From positions 1,178,001 to 1,242,000 of the forward strand of contig JAHBBC010000013.1 in NCBI GenBank assembly GCA_019915015.1: DNA of 64,000 nucleotides, written 5' to 3'. Position numbers and translations under genes: made by a program. Origin of the DNA: Auriscalpium vulgare (lineage: Eukaryota; Basidiomycota; Agaricomycetes; Russulales; Auriscalpiaceae). Numbering within the stretch: the stretch's first letter is position 1; every line of letters begins with the position of its first letter. Shown in pieces: positions 43,141 through 53,180 of this stretch. The notes beneath the pieces were generated by a model, which was not told where the DNA came from, did not search any database, and was given only the letters and a program-made list of their open reading frames with translations.

Positions 43141-44234
43141 GTGCGGTGACGGTGGTGGACAAGGAGAGATTTATTTAAATTACGAGCGTTCAACTCCATG
43201 TTGATGTTCCCACGCGAGGTGCGCACCCTCTCGTCCCTCTCTCCTAGTTCCTTCCCTCACTGCATACTCAGTCCAAACCAGGCATCGATACTAGTCTAAA
43301 GTGTGTGGAGATCTATGAAGTCTTGTGTACTCCTCTTTTTACAGTGCACGCCGCCACGTCACCACGCTCAAACATGCCGGTGACGACGCCGACAGCCCGA
43401 GAAGGAAGTGAAGGCCGCAGGGCGACAGACTGGTGAGCACCTGCAGCTCTTCTGTACCATCCAAAATGCCCCGATACTTTCGCAATCCATACGTCATAAC
43501 CCTGTGCGTTGCCACTGTCCGCTTCGTGCACATGTGCACTCGAACCCCCTCCCCTCACTCGCGTCGACATCCACGACGCGCACCCTCTTCATCCTCGAAA
43601 CGCACCTATGCCCTCTCATCCCTCTCGTATAGCTGCATTCTGAGTCCGGTTTTGTCCACTCAAGGTGCGTCTGTGCCACCATTGCGCTTGCAGCCCGAAC
43701 TCAACTATGTCATCGTCCGACGCAGGGCCCTTCTCCCATGTCTGCAGTCCAATGCACAGTCAACCTCGTGCTCTACCAGGTCCCCACGCGTTTGGCGACC
43801 AACTCTGTCAACCAGTCTACATGGACCATTCGCAATTGCTCGGTCGAGCTACTCAGTGAACGCGTGCCGCATGCATCGACTGTCTGCTCGGGCTTTCAAA
43901 TGAAGGCGAGGCGCTGAAGATGCATGTGGGGCCCAACACATACGGCTTCAACTTCCGCATCTTCATTTTTGATTCCTACCGTCTATGCGTTTCGGACCAG
44001 CCCTCTGGCGCACGTCCCACGCAAGCTCAAATCATTTTTACGGAGGTAAAAAGGTGTCTCCGACCCGGGACGCCCAAGCTCTTGACGATAGGGACAGCGC
44101 GAACGCGGGCAACACGGGCAACAGGAGCTCAGATGAGCGTAGTCCGACACGCTGACGGAAGGCGACCTGCCGTGATCGGTGGGACATAGGTCGCTGTTAT
44201 TGAGCAGTGCTGCGTAGAGCGTCTCCCGGATCAG
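43141..44234. repeat. Stretch without a gene; CACGTCACC module copy
   Basis: Block 43354-43450 (CACGTCACCACGCTCAAACA ... ACTGGTGAGCACCTGCAGCT) is another copy of the module near F-box 5' flanks. The remainder (43450-44234) shows no gene I can support. Confidence 0.4.
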
Positions 44235-45115
44235 CCTAGTCAAGGTGCGTCTGCATATCCTTCTGCCGGCACTGCGAGCTCATATGCATTATCTGCTGCA
44301 GATGTCATCCACCGCCTCCGCAACCCAACGCCGCCACCCGACATTCTACGCAAGTTCGGGGCCCACCAGCTCACGCAGGCCCTCCGTCGGCCCCCCGTTG
44401 CGCTCACCCAACCCGCGCCCCGTGAAATGCCGATTGATCTGCCTAAATATTGACAAGGGCGAGAACTTGTGAAGAGCATACGATGGGGCGAGGCGCGCAG
44501 AAGTGCTGCATCATGGGCTGGCGCATGACGCATTGGAGGTCGCGAAAATAGGGTGCGTTCGTTTTCACTGCTTGGAGTCAAGCTGTTTCCGACCGCATAA
44601 TATCACTACAGTGCAAGCTCTCGACTCGCGATGCCCTTAGAAGTTAGATACGCTCGGGTTCCCCAAACCAACGGAGCAACAGAAGGTAATAGGCGAGTAT
44701 TCTATCTGCCGTCGGCCATTTACTTCGACTGCATTGACTCTAACTCAAACTGACGGACCCAGTCCATCCGCTGAGAAGACGCTTGTGCAGGTCTTTTGAC
44801 CTCAAGAAGATGAGCTGCGTGCTCTATGACGCCGCCTCGTATCCTGGCGGTGTCTCGTATCCAACCAAACCATGCAGCTTACTTCTATTTCTCCGGATTG
44901 CGCATCTTCTAGCATCCCTGTCAAAGTTTAAGGCCGTGCGCTGACGAGCACCAAAGCCTTCGTCGTTGTCAGCCAGAGAATGGGCGGTCTCAGTCGAGGA
45001 GGTGAATGGATCGTCGGCCGTAGTCGGCGAACCTGAGACTGCGCAAGCTGGTGCGTACGTGTCGCTCGTAAATCCTGACCTTGCTCACCATGGTGTCGTG
45101 TTAGCAACTGATCCG
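44235..45115. repeat. Paralogous flank, right copy (matches 9195-10160)
   Basis: Same order of short conserved stretches as at 9195-10160, ending beside a type 2 F-box gene. Indels between copies are frequent, so the duplication is old compared with the copy D/E event. Confidence 0.6.
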
Positions 45116-45362
45116 ATGAGCTACCCTCCTCATTGGGGCTTATGCGCATGATGCGCGGAGAATTCAGCACATGAGGTATGTGTGTGTCTTTGAATTCAAT
45201 CGTTTGTCATAAATAATATTGTATACTGAGAGAGAATCTACCGGGGCGTTGTCAGTAAAAGGCATAGCCGTCATGCAGGAAATGCATCGGCACAGTGGCT
45301 TCCTACCTTGAGGCATGTCTCTCACTCGCAGTCGGCCCTCTCCTCATCTCCTCTTCAACTCG

Positions 45363-47239
45363 TCACGAATCCTTCTCCCACTTCACCCGCGTACCGAACA
45401 GCTCTTTCTTCGTGCTCGCTACCCATTCCTCGTCCACGATGCACTGCGTCACGTCGAGCTCCTCTAGTCGACATCCCGCCTCTCTGCGGGCGGCCAATAT
45501 CCGCGGCAGCTCTCACATGCCTTCTCCCTGCGCCCAACGCTGCTTGGCGCTCACGGAGATGAGCACGCCGACGAACACGAGGGCCTCGAGCGCAGGCATG
45601 ACGGGAGGCACCCTGCCCAGGCTCTCGCAGAGCGACCCCACCGCCGCACTCTCCACCACGAGGCGCCGCAGCCCGGGCAGGTCTGGCCATGTGGAGTCTT
45701 TGATCACGTCACAGTCGAGGGTCAATTCCCTCAAGTGCGCAGATGCTAGGGCATTAAAGACGACGCGCGCGGGACAAGCGTGTTTGAATATCTGGACGGT
45801 CATGGCGGGCTCATGCGTATGTGCATTCGTTCGTGCGGTGATGACGGTTTCATAATACGGCCGGGCCCTTGTTAACACCTCGACGGTGCCTACGTGGAGG
45901 CTGGTGATGGTGTTGGAGATCTGGGCAGGATTGGCGTGGGATTGGACGGACGCGAGGATGCGGGGAAAGAAGCGGTCCGGGTGATCTTCCGCGGACACTG
46001 TTAGTCTGTAACAGGTCACAGCGTAGGCCGGCAGCGAGAGGTGGGAAATGAGCATCGTGGCTTCTCGTAGGGAGGTTTTCAATTCCAGATATGCCAACTT
46101 CGCAAGGGTAACACTGCGATGCTTCCGGACCGGTTCCTCCGCTACGGGAAAGTACTGGTTCTCGTTGCAGAAGTATATCTGGAGCCGCTCCAGCTCGCGC
46201 ATCCCCTCCAGTCCGTTGAGCAGTTCGGCCAGCGCTTCCTCGAAAGGATCTTTTCTATGGTCGTAGCTGTTCACGATGTTTAGGCTGGTGAGGCGTGAAA
46301 AAATTGAGAACGACAAGGGCATCAATGACTTGGGAACCCAGGATGTCTTGAGGTGAAGGTTGCGCAATGCAGGCGCGTGACGTCCCAGAAAGTTATCTGG
46401 AAGCGACTTCAAACCCTCCACCTTCAGCTTGAGCGTGTGGAGAAGCGGTGCGCCCACGAGGAATGCACTATGTCCGATGACATTTGACTTGTACTGGTGC
46501 GAAAAGTCGACGGCCGCATCTAGATATGCTGTGCGCGAGATGTTCCTGGCAAGAAATTGGCTTTGCCACTCAGGTGCCCTGGTGAATTTCAAGTGCATGT
46601 CGAGTGGCAAATTTTGCGCGCGGTCCGCGAACGTGTCTACCCCGACGGGGCCGAATGCGTCTACTAAAACGTGGGTCCAGAGTCCCGGGTGCTCGAGCGC
46701 GATATTCCGCCAGCGCTGGCAGATGCGCGTCACAGCGAGCCACCCCATTTTAGTGGTAGGCCATGCTTCCATCCACGGACGGTCGATGTTTGAGCATAAA
46801 GTGAAGATATCCCGGAGGATTTCTGTTGGGACGCGTGCAACGGGGAGAAGAGAGTTGCGCTGCTGACGAAGCGCGAGCCGGGCGACCCTCATCGTCTCAT
46901 CGTCGGCAGCGTACGCATTTCGAAGTGCCTGTTTTGCGTGCTCGATTGCGACTTCCTCTGCATCGATCCTGGCGCGGAGGGCGGCCTGCGCATCGCCGAG
47001 AGCGCGCTCTGCGGCATCGACACATTCATAGGTCACGTGTGTGGTGTCGAGGGATGGGATAGGGATCACTTGGAGCTGCCTGATCTTGGAGCGCGCGGCG
47101 TTCATCCAGATGTCTTCGAGGCCTTCAAGTTCCAGTCCATCATGCCACCTGCTCTGCTTGTCAGCGGACTCGTATGTCGGCGAAAGGAATGTAATCACCT
47201 CAGGCTCTTGCCACTAACGCGGCTCCGAGGACTTGGCAT
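45363..47239 (-). pseudogene. Type 2 F-box protein with late premature stop
   Basis: Exon 1 47199-47239 (MPSPRSRVSGKSL plus two bases), a 47 nt intron (GTGATT..CAGAG) and exon 2 from 47151. The helix (ALGDAQAALRARIDAEE), F-box (VARVPTEILRDIFTLC, LAVTRICQRWRNIALEHPG) and leucine-rich body are intact. A TGA at 45511-45513 interrupts the frame where the paralogue at 11 kb has a Trp codon; reading through it, the same frame runs 49 more residues (GCRLEELDVTQC, EEWVASTKKELF) to the TGA at 45363, matching the paralogue's end. The product would lose ~8% of its length (~559 instead of ~609 aa) and could still work, so it is a borderline pseudogene. One base (TGG to TGA) accounts for the change. Confidence 0.75.
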
Positions 47240-47326
47240 TAGCTTGAGTTAGTTGAGGGTGGAAAGGTATATTCGTTGTTCGATGGGGGCGGAAAGAGAG
47301 GTGTGGGGACAGAAAGAAAGGTGCGG

Positions 47327-47370
47327 GGTGTATATAAAGGTTCAGACTTCCATTGTCCAAGCAGGACACG
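47327..47370 (-). promoter_or_regulatory. TATA box and palindrome of type 2 F-box gene
   Basis: Minus strand: GTGTCCTGCTTGGACAA (5 of 6 arm bases pair) and, 15 bases on, CCTTTATATACACC, a good TATA box ~90 nt before the ATG at 47239. Matches the layout at 12946. Confidence 0.5.
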
Positions 47371-48837
47371 TTGTGTCCGACACAAAGCTGGTGCGTTCCC
47401 ACGACTTACCCACATGCACCGCTCCTCCCATTGTGAGTGACTACGACCATGCGCTGGGAAGGCTGGTCCAGAGGGCCAGAGTACGAGGGTAAGGCGAGGC
47501 ATGACGCCCAGGTGGAACGTCCGTCCACCTTGCAGCGCTCTTGGCTCCCAGCGACGACATTCGGACTGCTGGGTAGATGCTATGTGATGTGGAAAAATGT
47601 CCACGTTGATCGTCGATGACAGGACGGGATTGGAATTGACAGCTTGAAGCTGGTGCGGTCGGTGCGCCGAGGCCCGGCGTTGCGATGGTCTGAGCGTCGC
47701 TCCATGTGATGAGCTGATACCGGCATCGCGGTGCGGCAGCAATCGCGGACGCCGCGCAGGCGAGGAGTTGCTCGCTGCTAGGACAAAATCGTGATGTGGC
47801 CCCGGACAAGCCGGCCGGCCCACATACTCCTCGAGCATTCTGTCGACTCTGTCTGTCGACTCTGTCCAATCTGGCGTGCACGATGCGAAACATTCTGAGC
47901 TAAAGCTCGTCGAATACCAACGTGCGGGGGGCATGGGTCGAAGATGGGCGGGTAGATGCGGTGCGGTCGGGCCAGCTTAGTACTGAGCGGTGCTCGAGGC
48001 AACATTGACACGCGCGGTGTCTATGACCAGCAAGGATCCTTTCTCCGGGCGAGTAGCTGCTCGCCGCCGCGCTCCTGGGAGTCCCTGGCATCGCGCGCGG
48101 TGCGGCAGCGCTCGCGGACAGCGCTTGCCTGAAGCCACTGAGGGAGTTAGCGCGCGCGGAGCTGGCGGTGCGCCTGAATTGCTTTGGGCGACAAAGCCGG
48201 GCGATCGAGACGTTGCGCGCCGCCAGGACGAACTCTGGTATGTTGTTCATGTGGAATTCAATTCAATTCGAATAGAAAAACTCATGAACAACTTCACTGA
48301 GCGGCTGCGTACCAAGGTGAAGGCGCGCCCCGCAGCTCCTATAAGTCAGACGTCTACCAGATCCTGCTCACGGCGTTCCGAGGCGGCGGGCCGTGGTTTG
48401 ACGCGGTGCTGACCAGGTCCGCCCTCGTCAGCGCGTCCGTTCGCGTTCCGAAGCGCAGCACATCCGGGGCGCGCGCAGCAGCCAGTGGTTCGACGCGGCA
48501 CGTCTGGCAAGGCCCGCCATCGTCAGCGCGGCAATTCCACTTCGCCTCCGAGGTGCTGCACGCTGTCCGCTTCTGCGGGAAGAGGTGCGCTGCGGTTGAT
48601 GTTCGCCGGGGGAGGCGCGGATCCCCGGTCCATCTGTTCCGAGAGTGACTACTTGGTGGCAGGGTAGATGGCGCGCGGCGGCGCGACGATTTGCTGCGCA
48701 CGATCAAGCGGGCCGTGCCGAGGCGAGTTTGGATGGAGGACCTGCACGATGGTGCATACGTGCGAATGCGAGGAAAGCCTGCTGAGGATGTTGGCGAAGT
48801 CGAGGCTTGCGGCCACTTGAGCGGGCTGCGTGCGTCC
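47371..48837. other. Stretch without a recognised gene
   Basis: GC-rich; segments near 47725 and 48095 share GCATCGCG-GTGCGGCAGC. No gene or element supported. Confidence 0.4.
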
Positions 48838-49936
48838 TCAAATCCAGTCGATATGTTGAGGTTGCTGTGGGATGCATGTCAGCACATGCCGTCCACTGAC
48901 CCGACCAACGCACCTGGAAGCGATCCGGCGTTTCATACGTCCCAAAGTCCACACCTCTGTCGCGGCACATCCCTTCCAGCGCGGCGTGCACATGCTCCTC
49001 GACACCGTGTGTCACGGAGACGAACTGCAGCCTCGGCAGCGCGCGAAGCGGATCGACCAGAAGCTCCGCGTGCCCGCCTGGCGCGGCGCCCCAGGGATGG
49101 TACCCGACGTGCCGCAGCGACGGAGGTAGCGAACCGCGTTGCCCGGGCAGCTCGCCCACAACGAGGGTCGCGAGCTGGGCGAGCTGGGCCAGAATCTCCG
49201 CCGGTGGAAACGCGCCCTTGATCTGCAGCGACTGCAGCTGCGGGAGGATGTCCGCCGAAATGAAGCGCGCGCACAGCGCCTCGTCCGACCACCTGGGGAG
49301 GATCAAACAGAGATGGCGCAGCGCAGGGAGCGGCTCCGAGAGCGAGAAACACGACCGGGCGTTGATTGCGAGTATCTCGAGCGCCTCGGCTGAGGCGGGC
49401 AGCGGATACTCGTACCCTGCACGGTCTACGAGCACGCGCACGCCCGGGAACATATCCATGATGGTTCTGCAGATCGTTTTGTCCACGCCGATCATCTCCA
49501 GGAGCGCGGGCCGCAGCTGGAGCGCACGCAGGCGGGCATCCAATTCGGCACCCAAGGCCTTCTTGCGATAATTGAAGTCGATGAAGTCCAGGAACGATAT
49601 GCCCTCGACGTGGCGGCAGAGCTCCAGCAGACGGAGGCAGACGGTGCCGTAGCCGGGTGGCTGCGACGGCCAGGCGATCCGGATGTGCCGGACATGGGCG
49701 GCGAGGTCCGGGCGAATGCCGAGGGCCTCGACGAGGAGGCGGAGAATTTTGTAGCTGTCGTCCTGAGATATGCACCAGATGCGCCGGAAGAGGAGGCGCT
49801 GGGCGGTGGGAGTCCATGCGCGGCAAACGAGCGCGCATGCGTTGAGGGTGGTATAGTCGATGAGCGCGTGCTGGGACGACCGGAATACCCATTCCATGAT
49901 GAGAATCTGGACATCGAGAGAGACGGAGATGGCCAT
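48838..49936 (-). CDS. Type 1 F-box/LRR protein, copy H
   Basis: Exons 48914-49936 (ATG 49936, MAISVSLDVQILIMEWVF) and 48838-48864 (QPQHIDWI), 349 aa; last intron 48865-48913 with GTGCGT and CACAG. The first residues differ (MAISVSL for MATELPL), but the F-box continues normally (IDYTTLNACALVCRAWTPTAQRLLFRRI). Body: RLLVEALGIRPDLAAHVRH, PALRHLCLILPRWSDEAL, QLQSLQIKGAFPPAEIL. Third positions are strongly G/C. If unspliced the frame runs ~70 residues further to 48704 without family resemblance. The upstream block of other copies is only faintly visible (50225-50265). Probable SCF adaptor. Confidence 0.84.
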
Positions 49937-51156
49937 GATGGTGTAGGAACGGGGAGGGTACCGGAGAGGATCGATGGCGGCCTTCAGCCAGTGGGGTTGC
50001 TGTTTACTTCAGTGGAACCTAAACATCGACGGTAAGCATCCACGACCATAGCAGATGCAATGGACCACGCACCAGCTAGAAAGAGGAAATCCACACGTCG
50101 CTTTTCAATGCAAACTTGTCCAATACCGTCCACAAATCTGTACAACACTGCAGAGTGCGCTGAGCAGACAGTGGTGATAGCAGAGCATGTACTTACAGGC
50201 ACACACGAAATGGATATTGACGACGTGGAGCTGCTGAGACTCGGATGCGCGCCGAAGGAAAGGATATCCGGAACTTTGGACTCGAAAATGAGAGAGAATC
50301 CTCACGAGCGCCAAATGAGCGTGGAGGCCGCAGCCTTCGTAGTGTTTGCCACTGTTTGGTGGCGCCTTGCGCCCACGGGCGGCTACTGCTACTCCTGCCA
50401 GCTCTCTCCGGGGCCTGCACATGGACGTGCCCCTTGCTCTCGAGCACTATCTGTCTGGCGGCCAGCATTGCATCATCTACAGTCGACACATAGCTTCGTG
50501 GACTCGGAGCATAGCTCACAGACTATCGACCCCTTACTTTCTCGATCTTCTTCCCAGCCCCGCCACATTGCTCCAGTCCTCCACCTAGATCGCGTCGCGT
50601 CAACAGCTCCTGCCATGCTTCCCGGCCCGTGCTCTTGCCAGCGGATCGTCTACATATTCCACGCAGGAAGCGCCAGCCCAATGATGGAAAGCGCCGGCCG
50701 CGTCAGACAGGTGCGTGAGCCGGCTCCCGCGCCCCGCTCTCTCTCACCGAGTCAACGATCACTCAGCATTCCCTAATTGCGGCGAGCTTGAAGAGCTTGC
50801 CGCACGAGCGCTCATCGTGTACGTGGGCATACTTCACGCCGTGACGCGCTCGTGCCGCCGCAGGTACTTTATGTTCCATGGGCGCCGCACACGCGCACTG
50901 TCAACGCCCAGCGCCCAGCCCCGGAACACCGTGCGGCCCCGCTCGCGAGCCCCCATCGCCGACCTCGACTCGACATCCATGGCGTGGACTGCGCGGACTG
51001 CGGCACGCCGAGCCGCTCTTCGCCAGTGGCCACTTGGCGCCGCAAGTTGAGGGCCGCGACTTGCGGTCCCGTGGTCGTGTTCCAGAGGGTAGGGCCGCAG
51101 GGAAATATATTCAGGCGCGCTGAGGCAGAGTTTTGGGCCACTGCGCGAGGCGGCAA
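49937..51156. other. Stretch without a recognised gene
   Basis: Contains the upstream region of copy H. Around 50230 GCTGAGACTCGGATGCGCGC faintly resembles the shared block. Plus-strand frames at 50060-51050 have no recognisable features. Confidence 0.4.
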
Positions 51157-51212
51157 CTAGGTTTCCTCAATCAGGTTATCCTCGTCTCCATACATCTGCA
51201 TGCCGCTGAGGC
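51157..51212 (-). other. Possible C-terminal tail of a gene cut by the retrotransposon
   Basis: Directly beside the LTR the minus strand reads LSGMQMYGDEDNLIEET and stop (TAG at 51157). This acidic end looks coding, but no matching upstream part is seen beyond 58869, so it may be chance. Confidence 0.2.
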
Positions 51213-51657
51213 TGTTACACTCTAGCCCGCACGCGAGATACGGGGAGAGGGTATCGGGGTCACGCACTAACAACGCCGCAAGGAGTTGTAGTGGTATCGA
51301 TGCAAGTCTAGATCGACCTGTCTGAGGGCAAGGGTACAAGATGAGAGGAGGTAGCCCTGCGCCGTTCTAGCACACGCTTCAGAGTATCAGAGGGGATCAG
51401 ATACAAATGAATAGGCTGAAGAGTCGTCGTATGTACATGGGGTTTATATAGTAGTAAAGGGAGTCTTCCGTATCAGCCAATCAGTACGTGTGGGATACAA
51501 GTCCAATAGCTGTTGGGATGCATGCAGGAGGCCTGCAGGCATATCAGTCATGGATCAGTCATCCATCAGTCACATGATAAAGTAAGGTGTTAGGGGATAA
51601 GAGAAAGAAAGTCATATGTCCGTGCCGTTACCAAGCGAGGCAGCGCGGCGTGTAACA
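51213..51657 (-). repeat. 3' LTR of chromovirus
   Basis: 445 bp, bounded by TGTTACAC and GTGTAACA (perfect 8 bp inverted ends, TG..CA). It differs from the other LTR by a 3 bp indel (TAGTAG versus TAG near 51451) and at least two substitutions. A purine tract AGCAGAGGGTGA (minus strand, 51658-51670) just inside is the likely plus-strand primer. Confidence 0.95.
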
Positions 51658-51696
51658 TCACCCTCTGCTAGAATTGTTGTCGACCGCGACAACACC

Positions 51697-53035
51697 TCAG
51701 CATTCGCCGTTCAGGTTGTCGAACTCGCAAAGCATGTTGTCGCCGGCGATACGGTCTTCTTCGTCATCGTCGTAGTAATGGCGGCGGGGAATGGAGTAGG
51801 GGTTGCGAGGACAGTCGCGTTGGATGTGATCCGGGAGTGGCAGATCCAACAGCGTCGGACCTGCTTGCCTTTCTTGCGTCGGCGTCTCCTTTCTCCTGTC
51901 TTGTCTGTTCCTCCGCGGATTCTCTGCGCTACTACACGTGCGCGCGCCATCTTGTAGCTCCGTCGGTCGAGTCTATGGTCAATGTTCGCATCTGAAAGTC
52001 GCTGACCGGCTTCTCGTCGCATTTCCGTGAACCGCTCCAGCTGCAGCTCCGTTGCATACATCTGTCGCTGAAGACCTAGTACTTGAGTCTTCAAACCGTC
52101 CAGTTGTTCATCGGCCTCGCAATAGAGGCGGTGGGCGTCCTGGTAGCGGCGTATGTCTGCTCGCAGACCCTCGTCTCCCTCCCGAGCAATCACTTCTTGG
52201 GTGTGGACATTGTCGTCAATGAGGATCTGATGGGTCTCGTCGGGGAGTCGCCCTGTGTCCTCGTCCAGGGTTCATAGACTCCTCCCCACGGTCTAGCGAG
52301 TAGCGGTCGTCCTTCGTACTGTGTTCCGTATTCCCCGAAGGTTCGGGGGTGTTCTTGAAGTCGCCATGGGTCCTGTTCTTCAGGCGACGGTGATCGTGGT
52401 TCTGGGGATGGGGATGTGTCTCGTGTCCAGCTAGGCGACGGCGAGCATAGGTCAATGGGACGTCCACTGCTTCCAAGCTCGGGGGATTGCGTTCGTGCTG
52501 GTTGATATGGTGGTGATGTCGGCTCCTCCCAAGTGCTGACGTCGACAGGGAGCTCGTCACCGGACGGAATGGGTAGTGGTTCTGATGAAGGGTACTCGAA
52601 CGACGATTCTGCGTCGTCGTACTCAGATGGAGGGGATTGCTCTCCTGGTGCAGGCGACGGTGCACCATTCGATAGGATAGGGGGGGCGCTCGGTTCTTCA
52701 TCGCTGGTTGTCGGCGTGCGGGTATTCGGGATACCTTGAGTGATCTCGACGACCGGATCGGGTACTGTCAGGGTGTCGAGGACGTGGTCGATGTACTCAT
52801 TGACGTATGCCATATGAGCTTGCACTACTTGATAGTGTTCAGGGCTGGTCCGATAGTGGTTGATGAACGCGATGCGCTCCATGATCGGTTCGTTGTCGTG
52901 AACTGTGGCGTCGAACTCTTGGAATACTGCTGGGGTGACTCTTCTGATGGTGACGTTGGAGCCGAGTAGTCTGATGTGAACGCGGGGTCCGTTGGGGACC
53001 GCGTAGTAGTAGCTGTTGACGGAGCGAGTCGACAT
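51697..53035 (-). pseudogene. Extra ORF3 of retrotransposon: Pro/Ser-rich, coiled coil, zinc knuckle
   Basis: Begins MSTRSVNSYYYAVPN (ATG 53035). The first ~250 residues have a small ordered start (VHIRLLGSNVTIRRVT, FQEFDATVHDNEPIMERI) and a Pro/Ser/Glu-rich region. The frame then breaks near 52270 (CCC where CCCC would restore it) and continues in the next frame: LRADIRRYQDAHRLYCEADE and a heptad coiled coil (LKTQVLGLQRQMYATELQLE). A second break near 51845 falls inside a CX2CX4HX4C zinc knuckle (CWICHS..DHIQRDC); after it an acidic tail ends at TGA 51697. Read across both breaks the protein would be ~446 aa. Zinc knuckles bind RNA or ssDNA, so this could be a second nucleic-acid-binding, self-associating protein. 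Extra 3' ORFs are not part of the standard Ty3 layout. Confidence 0.6.
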
Positions 53036-53180
53036 AATGGCTGAGGAATTGGGGCGTGTTTGAGTAGACGGGGGAGTCTGAGGGAATCTACCCTCTGCTA
53101 GCGTCGTCTTTATGCTCCTGACGTCTGCTTATCTTGTCCAATAGGGTGTCGTCCGTACTCCGCTCCGCTATCTCTTCTCC

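Noticed and set aside
48704..48837. C-terminal extension of F-box copy H
   Set aside because: Same reason: read-through of the conserved last intron.
52216..52701. Separate 161-codon ORF inside ORF3 of the retrotransposon
   Set aside because: It is a third-frame reading of the Pro/Ser-rich region without conserved features.
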